From: DASVHS01 sp038244815
GTDB taxonomy: Bacteria > Acidobacteriota > Thermoanaerobaculia > Gp7-AA8
Assembly (NCBI GenBank): GCA_038244815.1
Contig: JBBRTB010000005.1
Span: 62,001-126,000 of the forward strand
Reading direction: 5' to 3'
DNA: 64,000 bases
Below the pieces are notes generated by a model that made no database searches, was not told the DNA's origin, and saw nothing but the letters and a program-made list of their open reading frames with translations. Below are positions 36,466 to 44,627 of the stretch, piece after piece; the first letter of the stretch is position 1; the number at the start of each line of letters is the position of its first letter. The translations under genes were made by a program, and so were the position numbers.

Positions 36466-37845
36466 CTAGTGCTCGAGACTCTTCAACACCCTGGCCCGGT
36501 ACTCCTTCGCCTTTGCGATTACGGCGGGCACGTCCACGGTCAGCAGTTTGTGGTCGCGCATCAGAATCTTTCCGTCGCAGATCGTCGTGACGACGGAGTT
36601 TCCCGACGCGGCGTAGACGATCGCCGACTCCACGGAGTACACCGGTTGCGTCCTGGGCTGATTGAAATCGATGATGGCGATGTCGGCGCGCTTGCCCGGT
36701 TCGAGCGAGCCGATCTTGTCAGCCATGTTCAGGGCCCGCGCCCCACCGATCGTGGCGAAGCCGAGGACCTCGCGCGCGCTGAGTGCCTTCGGGTCCATGC
36801 GCGTGATCTTCTGCAGCCGCGCCGCGCTGGCCATCTCCTCGATCATGTCCAGATCGTTGTTCGATCCGGCCGGGCCGTCGGTGCCCAGACCGATGTCGAC
36901 GCCGGCCCGCTGCATCTGGATGATCGGCGCTACCCCTGAGGCCAGCATCATGTTGCTCTCAGGGCAGTGCACGACGCCGACTTTGCGTGCCGCAAACATC
37001 TGGATCTCGTCGGGGGTGAGCCACACGCCGTGCGCGGCCACGACGTCGTCGCCCAGGAAGCCGATCGATTCGAGGTAGGTACCTGGCGTCATGCCGTTGG
37101 CCCGCTGGGCGATCTGACGCAGTTCGTCTTTCGTCTCCGAGACATGGATGAGGATCGGCACTCCCAGCTCCGTGGCCAGCTTGCGCACCTGCTGCAGATG
37201 CTCCCGCGACACCGTGAACGGTGCATGCGGAGCCAGCGCGGGGGTGATGAGGCGATCGCCCTTCCATTGCTTCACATACTTCCGCACATAGGCCACGGCA
37301 TCGTCCCAGGTCTTGTTGTCGGGAGCGGGGAAATCGATCATGGTCTCGCCGGCCACGGCCCGCAGGCCGGCGGCTTTGGTCTCGCGGGCGATGTCCGACT
37401 CGTAGTAATACATGTCCGCGAATGTCGTCGTGCCGGAGCGGATCATCTCCGCCGCGGCCAGCCGCGTTCCCCACTTCACGAACTCCCGCGACACGTTCTT
37501 GGCCTCGGCCGGAAAGATGTAGTTGTTCAGCCAGTCCATGAGGTCGCGGTCGTCGGCGATGCCGCGGAACAGCGTCATCGGCACATGCGTGTGCGCGTTT
37601 ACGAAGCCGGGGAGGACGGCCATGCCCTTCGCGTTGATGGTGGTCTTCGCGGTAAACCGCTTGGCGATGTCGGAGGCTTTGCCGACCGCGGCGATGTCGT
37701 GACCGACGATCGCCACCGCACCGTCCTCGATATTCGGGCCGGCCATGGTGATGACCGTACCGCCGGTGATCACGATGTCGGCCTGGCGGGCGAACGCCCC
37801 CGACGCCACAAGGAGAATGGCGGCCACGATTGCAAATCTGCGCAA
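36466..37845 (-). CDS. MtaD-like amidohydrolase (MTA/SAH deaminase family), putatively exported
   Basis: Metal-dependent hydrolase of 459 residues in the ATZ/TRZ/MtaD family, whose members deaminate 5'-methylthioadenosine or S-adenosylhomocysteine. Metal and active-site motifs: 'FVNAHTHVPMTLFRG', 'TPALAPHAPFTVS', 'PILIHVSETKDE', 'VVAAHGVWLTPDE', 'VGVVHCPESNMML' and 'DIGLGTDGPAGSNND'. I set the start at TTG 37845, five bases after GAGGAG; the N-terminus then reads RRFAIVAAILLVASGAFARQ, a good Sec signal peptide. Cytosolic homologues lack such a leader, so this member appears periplasmic. Substrate remains inferred. Confidence 0.85.
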   Translation of the reverse strand: MRRFAIVAAILLVASGAFARQADIVITGGTVITMAGPNIEDGAVAIVGHDIAAVGKASDIAKRFTAKTTINAKGMAVLPGFVNAHTHVPMTLFRGIADDRDLMDWLNNYIFPAEAKNVSREFVKWGTRLAAAEMIRSGTTTFADMYYYESDIARETKAAGLRAVAGETMIDFPAPDNKTWDDAVAYVRKYVKQWKGDRLITPALAPHAPFTVSREHLQQVRKLATELGVPILIHVSETKDELRQIAQRANGMTPGTYLESIGFLGDDVVAAHGVWLTPDEIQMFAARKVGVVHCPESNMMLASGVAPIIQMQRAGVDIGLGTDGPAGSNNDLDMIEEMASAARLQKITRMDPKALSAREVLGFATIGGARALNMADKIGSLEPGKRADIAIIDFNQPRTQPVYSVESAIVYAASGNSVVTTICDGKILMRDHKLLTVDVPAVIAKAKEYRARVLKSLEH

Positions 37846-37896
37846 GATCACTCCTCGGTTGAATGAAAACGGATGAGGGAACAGTGTCGGCACATT

Positions 37897-38346
37897 CTAT
37901 CGTGGCGTCACGCGGCGCGGTCGCTGCTTCGCGGAAACCGACTTGATGATCAGCCGCCGCGGGCCGGCCATCGGTTTCTCCGACTGTCCCACGGCGCCCG
38001 CAATCAGATCCTCGACCTCGGGCTCGTCGAGGTGATCGGCCGACGTCAGCCGCACGTGCCGCACGAGTTTTCCGGATCCCTGCAGCAGCCGGTGGGGATC
38101 CCGTAGTGTTGCGCCGTGGAGAAAGCAGAGCGTGACGTGCTCCGGGAGCAGCAGCAGCGACAGGATCGCCTCGGATGGCCGTTCCGTCGGTCCGAATCCG
38201 ATGACCAGGCCGTTCCAGTTGTCGTAGACAAGTTCCACCGCTCCGGGCAGCCGCTTGCGCATCTTGCGCAGCATCGCCCTGGCCGACTTTGCCAGCGCCG
38301 GCGTGTACTTCGCCATGAAGGCGTCGAGCTGCTGCTGCGGAGTCAT
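37897..38346 (-). CDS. DUF1801-like (YdhG/YjbR/CyaY-like) protein
   Basis: A 149-residue protein starting at the ATG at 38346 (MTPQQQLDAFMAKYTPALA). 'RAMLRKMRKRLPGAVELVYD', 'LSLLLLPEHVTLCFLHGA' and 'LVRHVRLTSADHLDEPEV' match the small DUF1801 alpha-beta proteins, and it ends in a basic tail. An open frame continues upstream to 39618 but only as antisense to tyrS. Divergent from tyrS with 33 bases between starts, so promoters overlap. Confidence 0.8.
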   Translation of the reverse strand: MTPQQQLDAFMAKYTPALAKSARAMLRKMRKRLPGAVELVYDNWNGLVIGFGPTERPSEAILSLLLLPEHVTLCFLHGATLRDPHRLLQGSGKLVRHVRLTSADHLDEPEVEDLIAGAVGQSEKPMAGPRRLIIKSVSAKQRPRRVTPR

Positions 38347-38379
38347 GTTTTCGAGATTCGAGATCCTCAGAAGTCTACA

Positions 38380-39594
38380 ATGCCGCCTCGCATGACACCG
38401 GACCAGGAATTCGATTACCTCGCCAAGGGAACGGTCGACCTGATCGAGAAGGGCGATCTCAAGGCGAAGCTGGCGCGCGCGAAGCGTGATGGCAAACCGC
38501 TCACCATCAAAGTGGGTTTCGATCCCACCGCTCCGGACATCCACCTCGGGCATACCGTGGTGATCCGGAAGATGAAGCACTTCCAGCAGCTCGGCCATCG
38601 CGTCGTCTTTCTCATCGGCGACTTCACCGGGATGATCGGCGATCCGACCGGAAAGAAGGCCACCCGGCCGCCGCTGACGCGCGAGCAGATCGAGGAGAAC
38701 GCACACACGTACGAACGCCAGGTGTTCAAGGTTCTCGATCCCGCCAAGACCGAAGTGCGCTTCAACTCCGAGTGGCTGAGTGCCCTCGGCGCGGAGGGGA
38801 TGGTGCGACTGGCGGCGAAGTACACGCTGGCCCGGATCCTCGAGCGCGACGACTTCCGCAAGCGCTTCCAGGCCAATCAGCCCATCGCCATCCACGAGTT
38901 GCTCTACCCGCTGGCGCAGGCATACGACTCCGTGGCCCTCAAGTGCGACGTGGAGATGGGCGGGACCGATCAGCTCTTCAACCTGCTGGTCGGCCGCGAC
39001 CTGATGCGCGAGTACGGCCTGGAGCCGCAGGTGGTCATCACCATGCCGCTGCTCGAAGGCACCGACGGTGTCGAGAAGATGTCGAAGTCCCTCGGCAACT
39101 ACATCGGCATCGACGAAGCGCCGGGACAGATCTTCGGCAAGATCATGTCGATCTCCGATGAGCTGATGTGGAAGTACTACACGCTCTGCACCGACCTCAC
39201 ACCAGACCAGATCACAGCGAAGAGGGCGTCCGATCATCCGATGGACGCGAAGCGCGAGCTGGCCAAGTCGATCATTCGCGATTTCTACGACGAAGCGGCC
39301 GCCGATTCGGCCGAGCAGGAGTTCCGGCGCGTGTTCAGCGAGCGCCAGGCACCGGCCGACATCGAGGAGAAGGAGTTGACCGCGTCGGATGATCCGCAGC
39401 TGGTGAGCAAAGTGCTCACAGCGGCGGGACTGGCGCCGACGAACAAAGAGGCCCAGCGGCTGATCGCGCAGGGCGGCGTGCTGGTCGATGGTGTGAAGGT
39501 GGAGAACCTCAGGCAGACTCTCGACGCCTCTCGCGGAAAGTCCTATCTCCTCAAGGTGGGGAAGCGCCGGTTCGGAAGAGTGACGTTTACGTAG
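38380..39594 (+). CDS. tyrS: Tyrosyl-tRNA synthetase
   Basis: Class I aminoacyl-tRNA synthetase, 404 residues. It carries 'PTAPDIHLGHTVVIRKM' (HIGH), 'GDFTGMIGDPTGKKATRP', 'MGGTDQLFNLLVGRDLMR' and 'VEKMSKSLGNYIGID' (KMSKS). A C-terminal S4 RNA-binding domain follows ('GLAPTNKEAQRLIAQGGVLV'). The start is ATG 38380 (MPPRMTPDQEFDYL); the ATG at 38392 is a possible alternative. Upstream codons of the open frame overlap the divergent DUF1801 gene and are not used. Confidence 0.96.
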   Translation: MPPRMTPDQEFDYLAKGTVDLIEKGDLKAKLARAKRDGKPLTIKVGFDPTAPDIHLGHTVVIRKMKHFQQLGHRVVFLIGDFTGMIGDPTGKKATRPPLTREQIEENAHTYERQVFKVLDPAKTEVRFNSEWLSALGAEGMVRLAAKYTLARILERDDFRKRFQANQPIAIHELLYPLAQAYDSVALKCDVEMGGTDQLFNLLVGRDLMREYGLEPQVVITMPLLEGTDGVEKMSKSLGNYIGIDEAPGQIFGKIMSISDELMWKYYTLCTDLTPDQITAKRASDHPMDAKRELAKSIIRDFYDEAAADSAEQEFRRVFSERQAPADIEEKELTASDDPQLVSKVLTAAGLAPTNKEAQRLIAQGGVLVDGVKVENLRQTLDASRGKSYLLKVGKRRFGRVTFT

Positions 39595-39707
39595 CGGGTT
39601 GCCTGTTCGCTGGGTCACTGGGTCACTGGGTCGCTGCTAACTGCTAACCGCTAACCGGTAACCAGTAACCGGGCTACCGGGCAACCCGGCAACCCGGCAA
39701 CCTGTTC
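39595..39707. repeat. Intergenic repeat array with inverted GGGTTGCC/GGCAACCC and GCTAACC/GGTAACC units
   Basis: After the tyrS stop run CGGGTTGCC, then CACTGGGT-type octamers three times, GCTAACT/GCTAACC units, GGTAACC/AGTAACC and finally three CCGGCAACC/CGGGCAACC units. The first and last parts are reverse complements, so the whole gap can fold. It ends at the convergent gene's stop. Confidence 0.8.
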
Positions 39708-40760
39708 TCAGTAGAAGCGCAGAGGAATCGTCAGGATCGTCGACAGTCCGTCCGCGGTGGTGGCCCGAACCTGAAGCTGTCCGGTTTTGCCGGCCAGTGC
39801 GGCACTGGCGACCATCTGGATCGTTCCGTTCTGGTCGATGAGGCGGGCGTCGGCCGGCGACGACACGATCTCGTACGTGACCGGCTCCTCGGTGACGAGG
39901 CGGAAGTAGGTCGGGAAGCCGAGGGTATAGGCGTCGACCGAAGAGTCGAGCACGTTGTCGTGTGCGGCGATGTCGATCGTTCCGTTCTCGTCACGGTCCA
40001 CGCCCAGGAGGTTGACGTTGGCCTGCTGCCGCGTGCGGATGCCGGGGACGAACGACGGGTCGCCGCTGGCGTTGTTGATGATGCTGCCGTAGAAGATGGC
40101 GCTCCCGCTGAGCACGTTGGCGTGGATGACGTCGTCGTTCTCCAGCGCTCCCAGGAGGGCGGGCACGCTGTACTGGTTCTGCACGCCCGCGTTGTAGGAG
40201 ATGGTCCGAGTGGCGGCCACGGTCCCATCGGCGCGAACGAGGTCCCACTTCACATTCGTGGCGTCGAGCGTGTAGAGGCCGGCGTTGAAGCGCGAGGTGG
40301 AAGCGTTGTCCGGGCCGGCGATGACGGCCACGTCACCGGTGCTGATGGCGTCGGTGGAGCGAATGGCCGGGATGTCCTGGCCGAACTCCTGGTCGCCGAG
40401 GACGTTGGAGGTACGGGAGGTGATGGCCAGGCGATTGAGATCCGGGTCGGCCATGTCGATCTCGATTGCGCCGACGCTGCCTTCACGCTGGAACCGCGTG
40501 CGCACGATGTCGTCGATGGAGATGGTGTGCCGTGCCGGCACGGTGACCGTGGCGCTCCCGGCCGCTCCATTCTGGTCGTGGTAGACGAGGCTGACGTTGA
40601 TATCGCGGTTGGCGGTGTTGTGCAGCGTCAGCTCGCTCTGCCACATGCTGCCATTCGCGCCGGTCGCCGAGCCCGCCGCGGGGACGATGAGGGTGGCCGC
40701 TCCGGCGGTGAGCGGCAGCAGCGCCAGGGACGCGGCGGTGATCAGATTTCTGAACTTCAT
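39708..40760 (-). CDS. Secreted beta-rich protein (NGS-W family)
   Basis: Exported protein of 350 residues. The start is ATG 40760 behind AGGAGAAA, opening a signal peptide (MKFRNLITAASLALLPLTAGAA). The mature protein begins 'LIVPAAGSATGANGSMWQSE', then a beta-rich region with 'ITSRTSNVLGDQEFGQDIPA' and 'GPDNASTSRFNAGLYTLDA', and ends in an Ig-like domain ('VTYEIVSSPADARLIDQNGT'). The block from residue 20 to 250 resembles the mature part of the TIG protein at 2270-3331 (NGS-x-W, then IP-x-(V/I)-R, then FR/FN...LY...DA). Function unknown; likely surface-exposed. Confidence 0.85.
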   Translation of the reverse strand: MKFRNLITAASLALLPLTAGAATLIVPAAGSATGANGSMWQSELTLHNTANRDINVSLVYHDQNGAAGSATVTVPARHTISIDDIVRTRFQREGSVGAIEIDMADPDLNRLAITSRTSNVLGDQEFGQDIPAIRSTDAISTGDVAVIAGPDNASTSRFNAGLYTLDATNVKWDLVRADGTVAATRTISYNAGVQNQYSVPALLGALENDDVIHANVLSGSAIFYGSIINNASGDPSFVPGIRTRQQANVNLLGVDRDENGTIDIAAHDNVLDSSVDAYTLGFPTYFRLVTEEPVTYEIVSSPADARLIDQNGTIQMVASAALAGKTGQLQVRATTADGLSTILTIPLRFY

Positions 40761-40822
40761 GGGTTTCTCCTTTTTCGAATCGCTGTTGCTGGGGTCTGAT
40801 ACGCGCGACCGAAAAAGAATGT

Positions 40823-40851
40823 CTATAAAATATGTTGTTAAAGCATCACAA
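40823..40851 (-). promoter_or_regulatory. Possible promoter for the NGS-W protein gene
   Basis: On the minus strand TTGTGA (40851-40846) and TTATAG (40828-40823) are 17 bases apart, in the most AT-rich part of this gap, about 60 bases before the start codon. Confidence 0.4.
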
Positions 40852-40946
40852 GAACGAGTGATGGACGGATGGGTTTCGTCTCTTGATACGGCTGTGACGG
40901 GCGGGGCGTCCATGGCACGTGCCGATCAAGTACACTCCCGCGCGCG

Positions 40947-42074
40947 ATGGCCGTTCCTCTGCTCGATCTGAAACTGCAGTACGCCACGATCCGCGACCAG
41001 GTCATGCGCGTGACCGAGGAAGTCTACGAGTCGCAGATGTTCATCCTCGGAAAGCGCGTGGACACCTTCGAGCGTGATTTCGCCGCGTATTGCAGCGCGA
41101 AACATGCCGTCGGCGTTTCCTCCGGTACCGATGCGTTGCTCGTCGCGCTCATGGTCCACGGGATCGGAGCGGGCGACGAAGTGATCGTCCCGGCGTATTC
41201 ATTCTTTGCCACGGCCGGTGTGGTGGCGCGGCTGGGGGCCCAACCCGTGTTCGTCGACATCGCGCTCGACGACTACAACATCGATCCGGCGCTCATCGAG
41301 GCCAGGATCACGCCGCGAACCAAAGCGATCATGCCGGTGCACCTGTACGGGCAGACCGCGGCGATGGACGAGATCAACGGGATCGCCCGCAAGCACAAAC
41401 TGCTCGTGGTCGAGGACGCGGCGCAGGCCATCGGCGCGGAATACGCGGGCAGGCGTGCCGGCGCCCTGGGCGACATCGGTTGCTTTTCGTTTTTCCCATC
41501 GAAGAATCTTGGCGCGTTCGGCGACGCCGGTGCGGTCACGGTCGAAGACGACGCGGTGTACGAGCGGCTCGTCGACTTCCGGGTGCACGGGATGCGGCCG
41601 AAGTATTACCACCGCTACGTCGGCGGCAACTTCCGCATCGACGCGCTGCAGGCGGCAGTGCTGCACGTGAAGCTTCCGTACCTCGACAGTTGGGCGGCGG
41701 GGCGGCGGCGCAACGCCAAGGTCTACGACGGGCTGTTCGCGGAGGCAAACCTCGGGGAGCGGATCGTGCTCCCGAATGAGCTTCCCCGGCGGCATCACAT
41801 CTACAACCAGTACATCATCCGCTTCACGGAAGGCCGGGCCAGGCGCGATGGCGTGATGGAACACCTGCGAAGCGCCGGCATCGGCTGCGAGATCTACTAT
41901 CCGCTGACGCTGCCGCAGCAGGAATGCTTCCAGTCGCTCGCGGGCGCACGCGAGCGCTACCCCAATTCTGAGGCGGCCGCGGAGCAGACGCTGGCCATTC
42001 CCGTGTTTGCCGAACTGACCATCGATCAGATGCGCGAAGTGGTTCGCGAGATCGGGAAAGGACTCGGGTCGTAG
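40947..42074 (+). CDS. DegT/DnrJ/EryC1-family sugar aminotransferase
   Basis: PLP-dependent nucleotide-sugar aminotransferase, 375 residues. It starts MAVPLLDLKLQYATIRDQV and shows 'GVSSGTDALLVALMVHGIG', 'PVHLYGQTAAMDEI', 'VVEDAAQAIGAEYAGRRAG' and 'GCFSFFPSKNLGAFGDAG' with the Schiff-base Lys near 187. Members make amino sugars such as 3-amino or 4-amino hexoses. Together with the 3-dehydrogenase (52277) and UDP-sugar dehydrogenase (50444) it could act as a WbpE/WlbC-type enzyme; a dTDP-sugar role with rmlA is equally possible. Confidence 0.93.
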   Translation: MAVPLLDLKLQYATIRDQVMRVTEEVYESQMFILGKRVDTFERDFAAYCSAKHAVGVSSGTDALLVALMVHGIGAGDEVIVPAYSFFATAGVVARLGAQPVFVDIALDDYNIDPALIEARITPRTKAIMPVHLYGQTAAMDEINGIARKHKLLVVEDAAQAIGAEYAGRRAGALGDIGCFSFFPSKNLGAFGDAGAVTVEDDAVYERLVDFRVHGMRPKYYHRYVGGNFRIDALQAAVLHVKLPYLDSWAAGRRRNAKVYDGLFAEANLGERIVLPNELPRRHHIYNQYIIRFTEGRARRDGVMEHLRSAGIGCEIYYPLTLPQQECFQSLAGARERYPNSEAAAEQTLAIPVFAELTIDQMREVVREIGKGLGS

Positions 42075-42140
42075 GTCGTCGGTCGTGGGTCACGGGGGCT
42101 GCGAAGAGGCCCCAGGACCCGCGACCCGCGACCGGCGACC
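42067..42140. repeat. Imperfect inverted repeat of GGTCG(T/C) units
   Basis: Arms 42067-42091 (GGTCGTAGGTCGTCGGTCG...) and 42116-42140 (GACCCGCGACCCGCGACC...) pair over 25 positions with two mismatches; the T/C differences become G-U pairs in RNA. The left arm begins inside the last codons of the aminotransferase gene. Confidence 0.7.
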
Positions 42141-42147
42141 GCGAAGC

Positions 42148-42840
42148 ATGATCCCCCTCCGCCAGACCTGGCCGCGCCGCACCACTCCGCTGGTCAACCG
42201 CGCTCTCGTTGCCGCCAACGTGGCCGTGTTCATCGGGCAATTGTTCATGGGCAGCTCGGCGGAGCGGTTCATCGAGACGTTCGGATACATCCCGGTTCGA
42301 TTTCTCCATCCCCAGCTCTTCGGGTATTCGCCGTTGGAAGGTGCGCTGACGCTGGTGACGTCGCTGTTCATCCATGGCGGACTCGTTCACCTGTTCGGCA
42401 ACATGATCTACCTGTGGGTGTTCGGTGAAGCGGTCGAGGACGCGCTGGGGCATGCGCCGTATCTGCTGTTCTTCGTTGCCGCGGGCGTGATCGGCAGCCT
42501 CGCGCACACGATCGTCTTCCCGCGTTCTGCCATCGCCTCGATCGGAGCTTCGGGCAGCATCGCCGGCGTCCTGGGCGTGTTTCTGGTGCTTCGCCCGCGT
42601 GCCCGGATCGTCACGCTCTTTCCACTCGTGATTTACTGGGCGATGCTGGAGATCCGCGCGGCGCTGTTTCTGCCGGTGTGGTTCCTCATGCAGTTCTTCA
42701 ACGGTTTTCTGTCGCTGGCCGCGGCGCGCGGAACGCAGGAGGTCGCCGGGATCGCGTGGTGGGCGCACATCGGCGGGTTTGTGTTCGGCGCGACGGTCGC
42801 GGCGGTTCACCGCATCATGGCCACGAAGGAGCAGGAATGA
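42148..42840 (+). CDS. Rhomboid-family intramembrane serine protease
   Basis: Membrane protease of 230 residues with six or so helices. The catalytic Ser lies in 'AIASIGASGSIAGVLGVF' (GxSG) and the catalytic His in 'AWWAHIGGFVFGATVAAV'. Also visible: 'LTLVTSLFIHGGLVHLFGNM' (H-x-x-x-N) and 'YLWVFGEAVEDALGH'. I start it at ATG 42148 (MIPLRQTWPRR); the open frame begins 21 codons earlier inside the inverted repeat. The stop overlaps rmlA. Confidence 0.93.
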   Translation: MIPLRQTWPRRTTPLVNRALVAANVAVFIGQLFMGSSAERFIETFGYIPVRFLHPQLFGYSPLEGALTLVTSLFIHGGLVHLFGNMIYLWVFGEAVEDALGHAPYLLFFVAAGVIGSLAHTIVFPRSAIASIGASGSIAGVLGVFLVLRPRARIVTLFPLVIYWAMLEIRAALFLPVWFLMQFFNGFLSLAAARGTQEVAGIAWWAHIGGFVFGATVAAVHRIMATKEQE

Positions 42841-43703
42841 GAAAGGGGATCATCCTCGCCGGCGGCTCGGGCACGCGCCTCTATCCGCTGACCTCGGTCA
42901 TGTCGAAGCAGCTCCTGCCTGTCTACGACAAGCCGATGATCTATTACCCGCTGACGACGCTCATGCTCGCCGGCATCAACGACGTGCTCATCATCACCAC
43001 GCCCGCGGACCAGCCGCTTTTCCGCCAGCTCCTGGGCGACGGATCGCAGTGGGGAATCCGCCTGACGTACGCGGAGCAACCGAGTCCCGGCGGGCTGGCC
43101 CAGGCGTTTCTCATCGGCCGCGACTTCGTGGGCGGCAATCCCAGCTGCCTGATCCTCGGCGACAACATCTATTACGGCCATGGATTGACCGAGGCGTTGC
43201 GGCGGGCTTCGGCGTCCACCAGCGGCGCGACCGTGTTTGCGTACCGCGTCAAAGACCCGGAGCGCTACGGAGTGGTGGAAGTCGACGGCAGCGGCCGTGC
43301 CGTCGGGATCGAAGAGAAGCCGGCGCGTCCGAAGTCGACGCTGGCCGTGACCGGGTTGTACTTCTACGACGCCAATGTCGTCGACTACGTGACGAAGATC
43401 AAGCCCTCGGCGCGCGGCGAGCTGGAGATCACGGATTTGAACCGCCTCTATCTCGAGCGCGGCACCCTGCACGTCGAGCAGCTCGGACGCGGGTACGCCT
43501 GGTTCGATACGGGAACGCAGGAGTCGCTGCTCGAGGCCGCGAACTTCGTCGAGACCATCGAGCTGCGGCAGGGGCTGAAAGTGGCCTGTCCCGAGGAGGT
43601 GGCCTACTTTCTCGACTGGATCACGCGCGAGCAGTTGCTCGAGCAGGCCGGGCGCCTCGCCAAGAGCGCCTATGGCCAGTATCTTCTCGGTATCGCGCAA
43701 TGA
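42837..43703 (+). CDS. rmlA: Glucose-1-phosphate thymidylyltransferase
   Basis: Makes dTDP-glucose from glucose-1-phosphate and dTTP, entry to dTDP-deoxysugars; 288 residues. The nucleotidyltransferase motif is 'GIILAGGSGTRLYPLTSVMS', followed by 'SKQLLPVYDKPMIYYPLTTL', 'CLILGDNIYYGHG' and 'FDTGTQESLLEAANFVETIE', the long-form RmlA signature. The ATG overlaps the rhomboid stop and the stop overlaps the next epimerase gene. rmlB, rmlC and rmlD are not in the window. Confidence 0.96.
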   Translation: MRKGIILAGGSGTRLYPLTSVMSKQLLPVYDKPMIYYPLTTLMLAGINDVLIITTPADQPLFRQLLGDGSQWGIRLTYAEQPSPGGLAQAFLIGRDFVGGNPSCLILGDNIYYGHGLTEALRRASASTSGATVFAYRVKDPERYGVVEVDGSGRAVGIEEKPARPKSTLAVTGLYFYDANVVDYVTKIKPSARGELEITDLNRLYLERGTLHVEQLGRGYAWFDTGTQESLLEAANFVETIELRQGLKVACPEEVAYFLDWITREQLLEQAGRLAKSAYGQYLLGIAQ

Positions 43704-44605
43704 AGACGGTCCTGGTGACGGGCGGCGCGGGATTCATCGGGTCGCACCTCGTCGATGCGTATCTGCAGCGCGGATGGCGTGTGGTCGTGGTCGATGATCT
43801 CTCCACCGGTCAAACGCGCAATCTCGATGAGAAGGCGGAACTGCATGCCATCGACATCCGCGAAGCCGGGCCGCTGATCGCGCAGGTCAAGCCCGATCTG
43901 GTCAGTCATCACGCTGCCCAGATCGACGTGCGGAAGTCCGTCGCCGATCCTGCCGGCGACGCGGAGGTCAACGTCGTCGGATCGCTTCGCCTTCTGCAGG
44001 CCTGTGTCGAAGCGGGGGTGAAGCGTTTCGTCTTCGCGTCGAGCGGAGGAGCGGCTTACGGCGAACCGCTCTTCGCACCGCAGACCGAGGAGCATCCCCT
44101 GCGTCCGATGTCTCCGTACGGATGTGCGAAGGTGGCCGTCGAGTACTACATGAGCGCGTTTCGCGAAACGCATGGCCTCTCGACCGTCGCGCTGCGCTAC
44201 GGGAACGTCTACGGTCCGCGGCAGAGCAGTCTGGGCGAAGCAGGAGTGATCGCGATCTTCGCCGATCGCATGTTGCGCGGGCTGCCCGTCACCATCAACG
44301 GAACCGGCGGGCAGACGCGCGACTACGTCTATGTCGGCGACGTGGTGGCCGCGAACATGGCCGTCACCGACCGCGAAGACCTCAGCGGCGCGTTCAACGT
44401 CGGCACGGGCATCGAGACGTCGGTCAACGAGCTCTACTCGATGCTGTCTTCTATCCTGGGCGTAGAGACGCCCGCTCGACACGGCCCGGCGAAGGCGGGA
44501 GAGCAGATGCGCAGCGTGCTGGATGGCTCGAGGTTACGCGGACAAACCCGCTTGCCAGAGCCCGCCAGGCTCAATGAGGCGCTGCGATCGACGTTCGCGA
44601 CGTAG
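43700..44605 (+). CDS. NAD-dependent nucleotide-sugar epimerase (GalE-like)
   Basis: Short-chain dehydrogenase fold, 301 residues. It has 'MKTVLVTGGAGFIGSHLVDA', 'VVVVDDLSTGQTRNLDE', 'VSHHAAQIDVRKSV', the catalytic 'SPYGCAKVAVEYYMSAF' (YxxxK) and 'LRYGNVYGPRQ'. It resembles UDP-glucose/UDP-GlcNAc 4-epimerases rather than RmlB (which would be dTDP-glucose 4,6-dehydratase), so the precise reaction is open. The start overlaps rmlA (ATGA). Confidence 0.92.
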   Translation: MKTVLVTGGAGFIGSHLVDAYLQRGWRVVVVDDLSTGQTRNLDEKAELHAIDIREAGPLIAQVKPDLVSHHAAQIDVRKSVADPAGDAEVNVVGSLRLLQACVEAGVKRFVFASSGGAAYGEPLFAPQTEEHPLRPMSPYGCAKVAVEYYMSAFRETHGLSTVALRYGNVYGPRQSSLGEAGVIAIFADRMLRGLPVTINGTGGQTRDYVYVGDVVAANMAVTDREDLSGAFNVGTGIETSVNELYSMLSSILGVETPARHGPAKAGEQMRSVLDGSRLRGQTRLPEPARLNEALRSTFAT

Positions 44606-44627
44606 TGGCCGTGTGGCATGCCCGATG

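Noticed and set aside
38347..39618. N-terminal extension of the DUF1801 frame to 573 codons
   Set aside because: The extension lies antisense over tyrS and has shadow composition; the ATG at 38346 begins the recognisable protein.
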